Assembly: GCF_005048265.1 (NCBI RefSeq)
Contig: NZ_SUNH01000015.1
Location: 1 to 64,000 of the forward strand
Length of the DNA stretch: 64,000 bases
Source: Paracoccus hibiscisoli
GTDB lineage: Bacteria > Pseudomonadota > Alphaproteobacteria > Rhodobacterales > Rhodobacteraceae
Reading direction: 5' to 3'
The notes beneath the pieces are model-generated. The model worked only from the letters and a program-made list of their open reading frames with translations. It had not been told where the DNA came from and ran no database searches. The position numbers were made by a program, and so were the translations under genes. Shown one piece after another: positions 50,221 to 59,601 of this stretch (the first letter of the stretch is position 1; the number at the start of each line of letters is the position of its first letter).

Positions 50221-52023
50221 ATGGCAGCTTACCAAACAACCGTTCATGACTATGATGTGGTCGTTGTCGGGGCCGGTGGCGCAGGTCTGCGCGCGACGCT
50301 CGGCATGGCCGAACAGGGGTTGCGCACGGCCTGCGTGACCAAGGTGTTCCCGACCCGCTCGCACACCGTCGCCGCCCAGGGCGGCATCGCCGCGTCCCTG
50401 TCCAACATGGGCCCCGACAGCTGGCAGTGGCACATGTACGACACCGTCAAGGGGTCGGACTGGCTGGGCGACACCGACGCCATGGAATACCTGGCGCGCG
50501 AGGCCCCCAAGGCCGTCTATGAGCTGGAGCATTACGGCGTGCCGTTCTCGCGCACCGAGGATGGCCGCATCTATCAGCGCCCCTTCGGCGGCCACACCAC
50601 CGAATATGGCGAAGGCCCCCCGGTCCAGCGCACCTGCGCGGCGGCCGACCGCACCGGCCACGCCATCCTGCACACGCTTTATGGTCAGTCGCTGAAGAAC
50701 AACGCGGAATTCTTCATTGAATATTTCGCGCTGGACCTGATCATCACCGATGGCCGCTGCACCGGCGTCGTCTGCTGGAAGCTGGACGACGGCACGATGC
50801 ACGTCTTCAACGCCAAGATGGTGGTGCTGGCGACGGGCGGCTATGGCCGCGCCTATTTCAGCGCGACCAGCGCCCATACCTGCACCGGCGACGGCGGCGG
50901 CATGGTCGCCCGCGCGGGCCTGCCCCTGCAGGACATGGAGTTCGTGCAGTTCCACCCGACCGGCATCTATGGCTCGGGCTGCCTGATCACGGAAGGTGCG
51001 CGGGGCGAGGGCGGTTACCTGACCAACTCCGAGGGCGAGCGCTTCATGGAGCGGTACGCGCCGACCTACAAGGATCTGGCCAGCCGCGACGTGGTTTCGC
51101 GCTGCATGACGCTGGAGATCCGCGAGGGTCGCGGCGTCGGCGGCGACAAGGACCACATCTTCCTGAACCTGATGCACCTGCCGCCCGAGACGCTGCATGA
51201 GCGCCTGCCGGGCATCTCCGAATCCGCCAAGATCTTTGCGGGGGTCGACGTAACCCGTGCGCCCATCCCGGTCATCCCCACTGTGCATTACAACATGGGT
51301 GGAATTCCGACGAACTATTGGGGCGATGTGCTTGCTCCGACGCCGGAAAACCCCGATGCGATCTTCCCGGGCCTGATGGCCGTGGGCGAGGCGGGCTGCG
51401 CCTCGGTGCATGGCGCGAACCGTCTGGGGTCGAACAGCCTGATCGACCTGGTGGTCTTTGGCCGCGCCGCCGCGATCCGCGCGGGCGAGGTCGTGGACCG
51501 TGCGGGTGCCGTGCCGTCGACCAACCAAGCCGAGGTGGACCGCGCGCTGGACCGGTTCGACGGTCTGCGCCACGCCAACGGCACCACCGGCACGGCCGAG
51601 CTGCGCAACGAGATGCAGCGCACCATGCAGCTGGACGCCGCGGTCTTCCGCACCGACAAGACCCTGGCCGAGGGCATGGCCAAGATGGAGTCCATCGCCG
51701 GCAAGATGGACGACATAAAAGTGACCGATCGTGGTTTGATCTGGAACACCGACCTGATGGAAACGTTGGAGCTGACGAACCTGATGCCAAACGCCCTGAC
51801 CACCATCGTGGCGGCCGAAGCGCGCAAGGAAAGCCGCGGCGCGCATGCGCACGAGGATTACCCTGAGCGGGATGACGCCAACTGGCGCAAGCATTCGCTT
51901 GCCTGGGTCGACGGGAACAAGGTTAAACTGGCCTATCGCCCCGTCCACCTGGAGCCCCTTACCACGGCCGAGGAAGGCGGGATCGACCTGCAAAAGATCG
52001 CTCCGAAGAAAAGGGTTTATTGA
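50221..52023 (+). CDS. sdhA: Succinate dehydrogenase flavoprotein subunit
   Basis: Oxidises succinate to fumarate at a covalently bound FAD. 600 residues: [21 protein letters not shown] (FAD site), [15 protein letters not shown] with the FAD-linking His48, the active-site loop [21 protein letters not shown], and [21 protein letters not shown]. The ATG at 50221 is seven bases past the sdhD stop. Its stop overlaps the following lipoprotein start (TGATG). Confidence 0.98.
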   Translation: MAAYQTTVHDYDVVVVGAGGAGLRATLGMAEQGLRTACVTKVFPTRSHTVAAQGGIAASLSNMGPDSWQWHMYDTVKGSDWLGDTDAMEYLAREAPKAVYELEHYGVPFSRTEDGRIYQRPFGGHTTEYGEGPPVQRTCAAADRTGHAILHTLYGQSLKNNAEFFIEYFALDLIITDGRCTGVVCWKLDDGTMHVFNAKMVVLATGGYGRAYFSATSAHTCTGDGGGMVARAGLPLQDMEFVQFHPTGIYGSGCLITEGARGEGGYLTNSEGERFMERYAPTYKDLASRDVVSRCMTLEIREGRGVGGDKDHIFLNLMHLPPETLHERLPGISESAKIFAGVDVTRAPIPVIPTVHYNMGGIPTNYWGDVLAPTPENPDAIFPGLMAVGEAGCASVHGANRLGSNSLIDLVVFGRAAAIRAGEVVDRAGAVPSTNQAEVDRALDRFDGLRHANGTTGTAELRNEMQRTMQLDAAVFRTDKTLAEGMAKMESIAGKMDDIKVTDRGLIWNTDLMETLELTNLMPNALTTIVAAEARKESRGAHAHEDYPERDDANWRKHSLAWVDGNKVKLAYRPVHLEPLTTAEEGGIDLQKIAPKKRVY

Positions 52024-52394
52024 TGCGCTTCAACCTCATCGCCGCTTTCGGCCTGTCCGCCGTCACCCTGGCGGGCTGCGTGGCCCCGGTCCCCATGACC
52101 GGGCCTGCCGTGCCCTCCGCCCCCGTGGCCACCGCGCCTACGCCGACCATCCTGGATGCCGCCTCGCGTCAGGTCGCGCGCAATGTCGTCGACGGAGAGA
52201 TGAGCCGCCGCCTGCCGGGCGTCAACGTCTCGCCCTATACCGACTGCGTGGTCAACAACGCCACCACGGCCGAGTTGATCGACATCGCCCAGATGTCGCG
52301 TTCGGGCGCCTCGGGTACCGCCGACAGCGTGGCGGCAATCGTCTCGCGGCCGGCCACGACGCAGTGCATCGCCGCTGCGGCGCGCACGGCCTGA
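52023..52394 (+). CDS. Hypothetical lipoprotein following sdhA
   Basis: 123 residues; [19 protein letters not shown] is a lipoprotein signal with the Cys at about 19. After a Pro/Ala/Val-rich spacer, the compact part has two cysteines (YTDCVVNNAT and TTQCIAAAA) that may pair. The ATG shares a base with the sdhA stop, so translation is coupled. Unknown function; it may be a conserved companion of sdh in this order. Confidence 0.72.
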   Translation: MRFNLIAAFGLSAVTLAGCVAPVPMTGPAVPSAPVATAPTPTILDAASRQVARNVVDGEMSRRLPGVNVSPYTDCVVNNATTAELIDIAQMSRSGASGTADSVAAIVSRPATTQCIAAAARTA

Positions 52395-52398
52395 CGCC

Positions 52399-52722
52399 AT
52401 GATCGCGCGGACGCTTCGCATGGGTCTGCTGCCGCTGATCGCGGTGCTGGCGGCCTGCGGTCCGGTCCCCGTGGACCAGGCCGAGCGGAGCTGTCTGCGC
52501 GACGCCGAACTGGCCGAGCGCCCTCGCGGCAGCGTCGCGATGGGCATCGGCTCCGGCTCGGGGGGGACGCGCGGCTATGGCAGCGTCAACCTCGAGATCG
52601 GCAGCGATTATCTGCGCGGGCGCAACCCGTCCGACGTGTTCAGCAGCTGTGTCCAGCGCCGGTCCGGTCAGGCCCCGACCCGCGTCCTGGCCGATCAGCC
52701 CGGCTGGCGGGGCACCCGATGA
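52399..52722 (+). CDS. Second hypothetical lipoprotein in the sdh operon
   Basis: 107 residues with a lipobox in LIAVLAAC (Cys at about 20). The mature part has a Gly-rich stretch (GSGSGGTRGYGSVNLEIGSDYLRGRNP) and two more cysteines (RSCLRDAEL and SSCVQRR). It starts five bases after the first lipoprotein and overlaps the sulfotransferase-like gene by four (ATGA). No known domain. Confidence 0.7.
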   Translation: MIARTLRMGLLPLIAVLAACGPVPVDQAERSCLRDAELAERPRGSVAMGIGSGSGGTRGYGSVNLEIGSDYLRGRNPSDVFSSCVQRRSGQAPTRVLADQPGWRGTR

Positions 52723-53543
52723 GCCGCCCGCTGCTTTTGCATGTCGGCGTCCAGAAGACCGGGACGACCAGCCTGCAACGCTTTCTGCGCCGGTCGGAAC
52801 GGGATCTGTCCGATCTGCTGGTGGTCCGCACGCCTGAGGAGGGCACGCCGATGCGGCCCCTGGGACGCGCGGCCATCGCCTTCAGCCTGACGCCGGATGA
52901 CGCGCATCGCGACCGCCTGATCGCAGCGTTTGACGCCGTCCTGGACACGCTGCCCGACGACGGGCGTGGCGTGATCATCAGCCACGAGAACCTGGCCGGC
53001 GCCATGCCCGGCAATGGCGGCGAGACGCGGCTGTTTCCGGCGCTGCCGCAGATGCTGTCGCTGATCGTCGCGCGGGCCGAGGCGCGGGGTTACGCCCCCC
53101 ATGTCGCGGTCTATACGCGGCGGATGACGGCCTGGCTGCCCTCGGTCTGGGCGCAGGCGGTCCGCACGGACGGCTATGCCGAGACGCTGGCGCAGTTTCG
53201 CGACAGGACCGCCGCGCTGCCGGGCTGGGGCGATCTGATGCGCCGCATGTCGGCGGAGCTGGGCGCGGGCCGGGTAAGCCGCCTGCGTCTGGAGGACGAA
53301 TCCGATGCGGATCGGCCCGGACGCCAGCTGCTGGCGCTGGCCGGTGTGCCCGAGGCGCGTCTTGACGCATTGCCTTTGCTGGACAGCCGCGCGATGGAGC
53401 GTCTGAGCCCCGGCGCGACCGAATTTCTGCGCCGCCTGAACGGGCTGGCGCTGAACCCGCATGCCCGCGACCGGGTGGCCGATCTGGTGGCCCGCTCGCA
53501 ACCCCTGTTCACGGCGCATTTGCCGTCCGAAGGCACTCTCTGA
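52719..53543 (+). CDS. Sulfotransferase-like protein between sdhA and sdhB
   Basis: 274 residues. The N-terminus [21 protein letters not shown] matches the 5'-phosphosulfate-binding loop of PAPS-dependent sulfotransferases (K-T-G-T-T). Further on, [13 protein letters not shown] and [21 protein letters not shown] resemble the 3'-phosphate site (R near S). The acceptor is unknown and parts of the C-terminal half are not recognisable. It lies within the succinate dehydrogenase operon, 13 bp before sdhB, which has no obvious metabolic reason. Confidence 0.72.
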   Translation: MSRPLLLHVGVQKTGTTSLQRFLRRSERDLSDLLVVRTPEEGTPMRPLGRAAIAFSLTPDDAHRDRLIAAFDAVLDTLPDDGRGVIISHENLAGAMPGNGGETRLFPALPQMLSLIVARAEARGYAPHVAVYTRRMTAWLPSVWAQAVRTDGYAETLAQFRDRTAALPGWGDLMRRMSAELGAGRVSRLRLEDESDADRPGRQLLALAGVPEARLDALPLLDSRAMERLSPGATEFLRRLNGLALNPHARDRVADLVARSQPLFTAHLPSEGTL

Positions 53544-53556
53544 AAGGAGCTACCCC

Positions 53557-54336
53557 ATGGTCCAGTTCACCCTGCCCAAGAACAGCCAGATCCGGGTCGG
53601 CAAGACCTGGCCCAAGCCCGAGGGCGCAACCAACGTCAAGAAGTTCAAGATCTATCGGTGGGACCCCGAGACCGGAGAGAACCCGCGTCTGGACACCTAT
53701 TTCGTCGATCTGGACAAATGCGGCCCGATGATGCTGGACGCGCTGATCAAGATCAAATCCGAGATCGACCCGACCCTGTCCTTCCGCCGGTCCTGCCGCG
53801 AGGGGATCTGCGGGTCCTGCGCGATGGTGATCGACGGCGGCAACAAGCTGGCCTGCATCTTCGGCATCGACGAGGTCAAGGGCGACGTGTCGATCTATCC
53901 GCTGCCGCACATGCCGGTGGTCAAGGATCTGGTGCCGGACCTGACGCATTTCTATGCGCAGCACGCCTCGGTGAACCCCTATCTGCAGACCAAGTCGCCC
54001 ACCCCCGGCAAGGAGTGGAAGCAGTCGATCGAGGATCGCAAGAAGCTGGACGGTCTGTATGAGTGCATCCTGTGCGCCTCTTGCTCGACCTCTTGCCCCA
54101 GCTATTGGTGGAACGGCGACCGCTATCTTGGGCCGGCCGCGCTGCTGCACGCCTATCGTTGGATCATCGACAGCCGCGATGAGGCCACGGGCGAGCGTCT
54201 GGACGAGCTGGAGGACCCCTTCAAGCTGTATCGCTGCCACACGATCATGAACTGCACCAACACCTGCCCCAAGGGGTTGAACCCCGCCAAGGCCATCGCG
54301 TCGATCAAGCACATGATGGTGGAACGCGCGGTCTGA
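53557..54336 (+). CDS. sdhB: Succinate dehydrogenase iron-sulfur subunit
   Basis: Carries electrons from FAD to quinone through three clusters. 259 residues: [2Fe-2S] cysteines in [15 protein letters not shown], and [4Fe-4S]/[3Fe-4S] cysteines in [16 protein letters not shown] and [24 protein letters not shown] precedes the ATG at 53557. It is separated from sdhA by three extra genes, more than the usual direct sdhA-sdhB contact. Tandem hairpins and a strong terminator follow. Confidence 0.97.
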   Translation: MVQFTLPKNSQIRVGKTWPKPEGATNVKKFKIYRWDPETGENPRLDTYFVDLDKCGPMMLDALIKIKSEIDPTLSFRRSCREGICGSCAMVIDGGNKLACIFGIDEVKGDVSIYPLPHMPVVKDLVPDLTHFYAQHASVNPYLQTKSPTPGKEWKQSIEDRKKLDGLYECILCASCSTSCPSYWWNGDRYLGPAALLHAYRWIIDSRDEATGERLDELEDPFKLYRCHTIMNCTNTCPKGLNPAKAIASIKHMMVERAV

Positions 54337-54355
54337 TTGCGTCCCGCGACGGTGG

Positions 54356-54406
54356 GCGGGGGGCCAGCCCCCCGCACCCCCCGCCGAGGGGACGTATCGT
54401 CCCCTC
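54356..54406. repeat. GC-rich intergenic repeat with two stem-loops after sdhB
   Basis: GCGGGGGGC / GCCCCCCGC (54356-54375), followed by ACCCCCCGCC and a second stem GAGGGGACG / CGTCCCCTC (54386-54406). The first part resembles the repeat at 34663, which is also followed by ACCCCC. Confidence 0.5.
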
Positions 54407-54431
54407 GGGCTCCCCTGGGGGCGGCGATCAT

Positions 54432-54469
54432 GGAAAAGGGCCCGGGGAGTGATCTCCGGGCCCTTTTCC
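54432..54469. terminator. Bidirectional terminator between sdhB and glyS
   Basis: A 17-bp stem from GGAAAAGGGCCC to GGGCCCTTTTCC with a TGAT-type loop. The A-run on one arm and T-run on the other make it work for both the rightward sdh and the leftward gly transcripts. Confidence 0.88.
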
Positions 54470-54483
54470 GTCGGTTCGGTTGG

Positions 54484-56802
54484 TCAGCCCTCGATGCGGG
54501 TGAAGTCGGCGATCTGGCGGCCGGCCTCGCGGATGCGCGACAGCAGGTTCAGGCGGTTGCGCCGGACGATCTGGTGGTCGGTGTTCACCTGGACCGCGTC
54601 GAAGAAGGCGTCGATGGGGGTGCGCAGGGCAGCGATGGCGGTCATGGCGGCCGGGAAGTCCTGTGCGACCATGGCGCGCTTGATCGCGGGTTCGGCGGTA
54701 TCCAGCGCGGAGAAGAGGGCGCGTTCCTGGTCCGTCTCGGCGAACTTGACGTCGGCGCCGAAGCTGTATTCGACGCCGTCCTTCTCCTCGGCCTGGGCCA
54801 GGATGTTGCCGGCGCGCTTGAGGCCCTGGGTCAGGTTCCGCCCGTCCTCCGTCGTCAGCATCGCGTTCAGCGCCGTGGCGCGGTTCACCACCTGCACGAG
54901 GTCGTCATTCCCGTCCTGCGCCAGCACCGCGTCGATGATGTCGTGGCGGATGCCTTGGTCGCGCAGGTGGACCTTGAGGCGCTCGTGGAGGAAGGAGAGG
55001 AGGTCGGCAATGCTATCGTCAACCTTAGCAGTAGTAAGTCTTAGGGCCTCACCCAGACTGTCGAGCGATTCTATGTCATGACCCGAAATCTCTTGCCACG
55101 TGTCGAGTTGATCTCGCACAACCGTCCACACGTGATTGAGATTTTCGACGTTTTCCTTGGAAAGTTCTTTGGACAGGCGCGTCGCCGCCTCAGTGGCTGT
55201 TCGAAGCCTTGATGTGTTTCCATCTACTGCTGCTGATTTCTCCCGAAGCTCTTTTGACATCTCAGGAAGAGCAGCTTTCCGAGCAAACTCCACAAACAGC
55301 CCATGGCGCAACGGTATCCGACTACCGTGCGCCAGTATCAACCGGATTACCCCCAAGGCCGCCCGCCGCAAGGCAAACGGATCCTTCGATCCGGTCGGCT
55401 TCTCATCAATCGCCCAGAACCCCGTCAGCGTGTCGATCTTGTCGGCCAGCGCCACGGCGACCGAGACCGGCGCTGTGGGAACCTCGTCCGAGGGGCCGAG
55501 GGGTTTGTAATGGTCGCGGGCGGCGTCGGCGACGGCGTCAGGCTCTCCGGCCTCCAGCGCATAGTAGCGGCCCATCGTGCCCTGCAGCTCGGGGAACTCT
55601 CCGACCATGGCGGAGCGCAGGTCCAGCTTGGCCAGGCGGGCGGCGCGTTCGGCTTGTGTGGGATCGGCACCGACCAGGGGCGCGATTTCTCGGGCCAGGG
55701 CGGCAATGCGTTCCACCCGGTCGGCCTGGGAGCCGAGCTTGTTGTGGAAGGTGACCGCAGACAGCCCTTCGGCCCAGGCCGTCATGCCCGATTTCGCCTC
55801 GCGCAGGTCGTTCTGCCAGAAGAAGGCGGCGTCCGACAGGCGGGCGGCCAGGACGCGCTGGTTGCCCGACAGGATCGTCGCGCCCTCATCGGGCGTCTCG
55901 ATATTCGCGACGGTCACGAAACCCTCGATCCGCCCGGTGGACGGGTTGCGGGCCGAGAAGAACTTCTGATGCTCTTTCATCGAGGTCTGCAGGACCTCGG
56001 GGGGCAGGGCCAGGAAACGCTCCTCGATCACGCCCATCAGGGGGACGGGCCATTCCACAAGGCCCGCGACCTCGGCCAGCAGGGCGTCGTCGGGGACGAT
56101 CTGCCAGCCGCGGGCAAAGGCCAGGTTGTCGGCCTGCGCGCGGATCTCGGACGCGCGTTCCTCGGCGTCCAGCATCACGCGGGCGCGGCGCAGTTTGGCG
56201 GCATAGTCGTCGAAGCCGCTGACGGTGAAGGCGTCGGGCGCCATGAAGCGGTGGCCGCGGGTGGTGTTGCCCGCCACGATCCCGTCGACGGTCAGCGGCA
56301 CGACCGAGGCGCCGGCCTCATCCGACAGGATGCACAGGATGGAATGCAGCGGGCGCACCCACCGCAGGCTGCCCGACCCCCACCGCATGGATTTGGGCCA
56401 GGGGAAGGTGCGGATGGTCGTCTCCAGCACCTCGGCCACGATGTCGGCGGCGGGGCGGCCGGGCTGGGTGATCGTGGCGAACCAGACCTGGCCCTTCTTG
56501 TCGTCGCGCGCCTCCAGCTGATCGCGGGTCAGGCCCGCCCCACGCAGAAACCCCTCCAGCGCCTTTTCGGGGGCGTCGGTGCGCGGGCCCTTGCGTTCCT
56601 CTCGCGTGGTGGGGCTGTGGGCGGTCAGGCCCTCGATGGTCAGGGCCAGGCGGCGGGGCGTGCTGAACGCACCCGCGCTGGCATAGGTCAGGCCGGCCGC
56701 GACCAGGCCGTCGGTGACCAGGCGTTTCAGGTCCTCACGCGCACGGGTTTGCATGCGGGCGGGAATTTCCTCGGAAAACAGTTCGATCAGCAGGTCGGGC
56801 AT
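54484..56802 (-). CDS. glyS: Glycine-tRNA ligase beta subunit
   Basis: Beta chain of the alpha2-beta2 bacterial glycyl-tRNA synthetase, for tRNA binding and editing-like support. 772 residues, longer than the usual about 690-700. [33 protein letters not shown], and KPTGSKDPFALRRAALGVIRLI are family features. Between about residues 490 and 600 there is an extra, charged, coiled-coil-prone segment (MSKELREKSAAVDGNTS region) whose DNA is near 51% GC, far lower than its flanks. The frame is unbroken through it. Confidence 0.95.
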   Translation of the reverse strand: MPDLLIELFSEEIPARMQTRAREDLKRLVTDGLVAAGLTYASAGAFSTPRRLALTIEGLTAHSPTTREERKGPRTDAPEKALEGFLRGAGLTRDQLEARDDKKGQVWFATITQPGRPAADIVAEVLETTIRTFPWPKSMRWGSGSLRWVRPLHSILCILSDEAGASVVPLTVDGIVAGNTTRGHRFMAPDAFTVSGFDDYAAKLRRARVMLDAEERASEIRAQADNLAFARGWQIVPDDALLAEVAGLVEWPVPLMGVIEERFLALPPEVLQTSMKEHQKFFSARNPSTGRIEGFVTVANIETPDEGATILSGNQRVLAARLSDAAFFWQNDLREAKSGMTAWAEGLSAVTFHNKLGSQADRVERIAALAREIAPLVGADPTQAERAARLAKLDLRSAMVGEFPELQGTMGRYYALEAGEPDAVADAARDHYKPLGPSDEVPTAPVSVAVALADKIDTLTGFWAIDEKPTGSKDPFALRRAALGVIRLILAHGSRIPLRHGLFVEFARKAALPEMSKELREKSAAVDGNTSRLRTATEAATRLSKELSKENVENLNHVWTVVRDQLDTWQEISGHDIESLDSLGEALRLTTAKVDDSIADLLSFLHERLKVHLRDQGIRHDIIDAVLAQDGNDDLVQVVNRATALNAMLTTEDGRNLTQGLKRAGNILAQAEEKDGVEYSFGADVKFAETDQERALFSALDTAEPAIKRAMVAQDFPAAMTAIAALRTPIDAFFDAVQVNTDHQIVRRNRLNLLSRIREAGRQIADFTRIEG

Positions 56803-57272
56803 CAGTCCATCACTCCGCGTTCCGGGGTCTTGTCGAGATATTGGTGCCAGCCATAGACGCGGCCGTCGGGATAGATCGCCAGCACGCGATCCACGTCGGG
56901 ACGGATGTCCTCGACCGAGAGGACGGCGCGGGCGGCGCCGCTTTCCAGATCGGCGCCAATCCGTCGGGCATCGAAACAGTCGAACCAGCGCGGGCCGATC
57001 AGGGGCGTCGCGTCGGGAAAGGGGATGGCGTCGGCGGGCAGGTCGGTGACCGTCGCGCAGGCGCGCCAGCGCAGCGGGCTGCTGTCTGCGTCGATCGCCT
57101 CGACATCCGCGATTGTCAGCGGCTGCGGGCCAGCAGGTGTGGCGACCTCCAGCGTGACGGTGGCCGGGTCGATGCTGTCATAGTATCCGTATTCCTGCGC
57201 ATACCACATGCCCCCGCCCGCCGCGACCGTGGCAACCAGCAGTCCGACCGCGGCGATCTTGCCGCCGTTCAT
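56802..57272 (-). CDS. DUF6446 family protein between glyQ and glyS
   Basis: 156 residues with one N-terminal membrane or signal helix ([21 protein letters not shown]) and a periplasmic domain holding two cysteines (RWRACATV and WFDCFDA) likely to pair. [11 protein letters not shown] near the end. It overlaps glyQ by four bases and glyS by one, so it is expressed with glycyl-tRNA synthetase although it is an envelope protein. The DUF6446 name is from memory; function unknown. Confidence 0.75.
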   Translation of the reverse strand: MNGGKIAAVGLLVATVAAGGGMWYAQEYGYYDSIDPATVTLEVATPAGPQPLTIADVEAIDADSSPLRWRACATVTDLPADAIPFPDATPLIGPRWFDCFDARRIGADLESGAARAVLSVEDIRPDVDRVLAIYPDGRVYGWHQYLDKTPERGVMD

Positions 57273-58189
57273 GCCGCGCCCGCCGCGTCGGTGGTCAGGA
57301 ACAGGTCGGCGCAGCCCTTGGCCAGCGCGCGGACGCGGCCGATATAGGCCTGGCGTTCGGTCACGCTGATCACGCCACGCGCGTCGAGCAGGTTGAAGAT
57401 GTGGCTGGCCTTGATCGCTTGGTCATAGGCCGGGTGCGCCATCGGGATGGTGCGGCCCGCGCTGTCGGTCGGATCGGCGGCCAGGATGCGGGCACATTCG
57501 GCCTCGGCATCCTTGAAGTGCTGGAACAGCGTGTCCGTATCGGCATGGTCAAAGTTCCAGCGCGAATATTCCTGTTCGGTCTGGCGGAAGATGTCGCCAT
57601 AGCGCAGCGGGATGGGCGCGTCGGGCGCATTGAAGGGCATGTCCATGACATGTTCGACGCCCAGGACATACATCGCCAGACGCTCCAGGCCATAGGTCAG
57701 CTCTCCGCTGACGGGTTTGCAGTCATGGCCGCCGACCTGCTGGAAATAGGTGAACTGGCTGACCTCCATCCCGTCGCACCAGACCTCCCAGCCCAGGCCC
57801 CATGCGCCGAGGGTGGGGGATTCCCAGTCATCCTCGACAAAGCGGACATCATGGACCATCGGGTCCAGCCCGATCGCGCGCAGGCTGCCCAGATACAGCT
57901 CCTGCAGGTCGGGCGGGGACGGTTTGATGATGACCTGAAACTGATAGTAATGCTGCAGGCGGTTCGGGTTCTCGCCGTAACGCCCGTCGGTGGGGCGGCG
58001 CGAGGGCTGGACATAGGCCGCGGCCCAGGACCGCCCGCCCAGGGCGCGCAGCGTGGTGGCCGGGTGGAACGTGCCCGCGCCGACCTCCATGTCATAGGGT
58101 TGCAGCACCGCGCAGCCCTGTTCGGCCCAGTAATTCTGCAGGCGCAGGATAATCTCCTGAAAGCTGCGGGGTCGGTTGGGGCTGGTCAT
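57269..58189 (-). CDS. glyQ: Glycine-tRNA ligase alpha subunit
   Basis: Catalytic chain of the tetrameric enzyme that charges tRNA-Gly. 306 residues with [70 protein letters not shown] and [10 protein letters not shown], all characteristic of GlyQ. First gene of the glyQ-DUF6446-glyS operon. Confidence 0.97.
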   Translation of the reverse strand: MTSPNRPRSFQEIILRLQNYWAEQGCAVLQPYDMEVGAGTFHPATTLRALGGRSWAAAYVQPSRRPTDGRYGENPNRLQHYYQFQVIIKPSPPDLQELYLGSLRAIGLDPMVHDVRFVEDDWESPTLGAWGLGWEVWCDGMEVSQFTYFQQVGGHDCKPVSGELTYGLERLAMYVLGVEHVMDMPFNAPDAPIPLRYGDIFRQTEQEYSRWNFDHADTDTLFQHFKDAEAECARILAADPTDSAGRTIPMAHPAYDQAIKASHIFNLLDARGVISVTERQAYIGRVRALAKGCADLFLTTDAAGAA

Positions 58190-58308
58190 CGGGCCATCCT
58201 TTTGGGTAGATCGGGCGCAAGGTTCCGCGTCTTCTAGGCGCGCGGCGGAACAGGGTCAATAAAGGCCCGGCGGCGGGTGGGCGCCCGCGACAGGATGGCA
58301 GGATCAGG

Positions 58309-59601
58309 ATGACGGCAAAGATGACCCGGATGCGGCACGCGGCGGTGGTGGTTCTGGCCCTGATGCCCGGCGTGGCGGGGGCCGAGGGTGCGGTGATCCG
58401 GCTGGAGGCGAAACGCTCTCCTGAGGCGGCTGCACAGGCGGCGCAGGCCTGGGCGGACCGGTTCGACGGGGTGGTGACGCTGCCGCTGCCGGGGGGCTGG
58501 ACGGGCATCGCCATCGGCCCGCTGCCTGCGGACCGCGCCGGGCCGCTGCTGGAACAGCTGAAACAGGCGGGCAAGGTGCCGCAGGACGCGTTCGTCAGCA
58601 CCCCGGCCGAGGGGACCGCCCTGACCCCCGCAGGCGCGCTGGCCGTGCCCGCCGCGTTGCCCGATGAGACACCGCCGTCGCCCGACCGCTATCTGCGCCT
58701 GGAATCCGCCCCGACCGAGGTCGAGGGCCGCGCCGCGCTGGAGCGGCTGCGCGCGACCTTCCCCGAGGCCGGGCTGTGGGCGCTGTCCGATGGCTGGTTC
58801 GCGGTGACGCTTGGGCCCGTGCCCGAGAAGGCGGGGCGGGCCTGGCTGCCGGTGCTGACCAAGGCCGGGCTGATCCCCGAGGATGCCGTTCTGGCCCGTG
58901 CGGCCGATCTGGGCCAAGCGGTGGAGGAGGGGGCCGCGCCCGATCTGGCCGCCCCCGGTGCGCCCGAGCCGCTGCCGCCGCTGGACCGGGTGCAGCGCGC
59001 CCTGCGGTGGGCGGGGCATTACGCGGGCGTCATCGACGGCAAGGACGGCCCCATGACCCGCGCAGCCATCGCGGCCGAGATCGCGACCGCCCGCGCCTCG
59101 ACCGATCCGGGCACCGCGCTGCGCCTGCTGGAGGGGCGACGCGCGGCCTGGGCCGATGCGCAGGGGCTGGCGCCGCTGGTCGATCAGGCCACCGGGCTGA
59201 CCGTCACCGCGCCGATGCGGGCGCTGACCTTTGACCGGGCGGAACGCGCGCTGTCGATCTATGGCCCGCGGGACGGGTCGGGGGCGGCGCTGATCCTGTT
59301 CAGCCAGCCGGGCGGCCAGCAGGAGCTGCTGGACCTGGCGGGGCTGGTCACCGCGCTTGGCTGGGTGCCCCAACCCGAACGCACCGTCCGGCAGGGGCAT
59401 GTCACCCTGCAGGGCCGGAACGACGCTCATCTGGGCGCCGCCGAAGGCTGGGTCCGCGAGGGTCGGGCCGAGGGCTACGTGCTGATCTGGCCCGCGGGCG
59501 ACGAGGCCACCCATACCCGCCTGCTGGCGGAGATCAGCGACAGCCTGACCCGCCACGGCCCCGGCACGAACGAAGGGGCCGCACCCTCGACCCTGCCCTA
59601 G
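58309..59601 (+). CDS. Exported protein with SPOR-like repeats and a peptidoglycan-binding-like segment
   Basis: 430 residues; MRHAAVVVLALMPGVAGAEG is a signal peptide (starts at the first, fourth or seventh residue are all possible Met). Two repeats of about 70 residues (PEAAAQAAQAWADRFDGVVTLPL..GWTGIAIGPLP and GRAALERLRATFPEAGLWALSDGWFAVTLGPVP) read like SPOR units. Then DRVQRALRWAGHYAGVIDGKDGPMTRAAI is a peptidoglycan-binding_1-like motif. A further domain of unknown fold follows. It may sense or bind cell wall; no catalytic residues are seen. Convergent stop overlap with trkH. Confidence 0.7.
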   Translation: MTAKMTRMRHAAVVVLALMPGVAGAEGAVIRLEAKRSPEAAAQAAQAWADRFDGVVTLPLPGGWTGIAIGPLPADRAGPLLEQLKQAGKVPQDAFVSTPAEGTALTPAGALAVPAALPDETPPSPDRYLRLESAPTEVEGRAALERLRATFPEAGLWALSDGWFAVTLGPVPEKAGRAWLPVLTKAGLIPEDAVLARAADLGQAVEEGAAPDLAAPGAPEPLPPLDRVQRALRWAGHYAGVIDGKDGPMTRAAIAAEIATARASTDPGTALRLLEGRRAAWADAQGLAPLVDQATGLTVTAPMRALTFDRAERALSIYGPRDGSGAALILFSQPGGQQELLDLAGLVTALGWVPQPERTVRQGHVTLQGRNDAHLGAAEGWVREGRAEGYVLIWPAGDEATHTRLLAEISDSLTRHGPGTNEGAAPSTLP

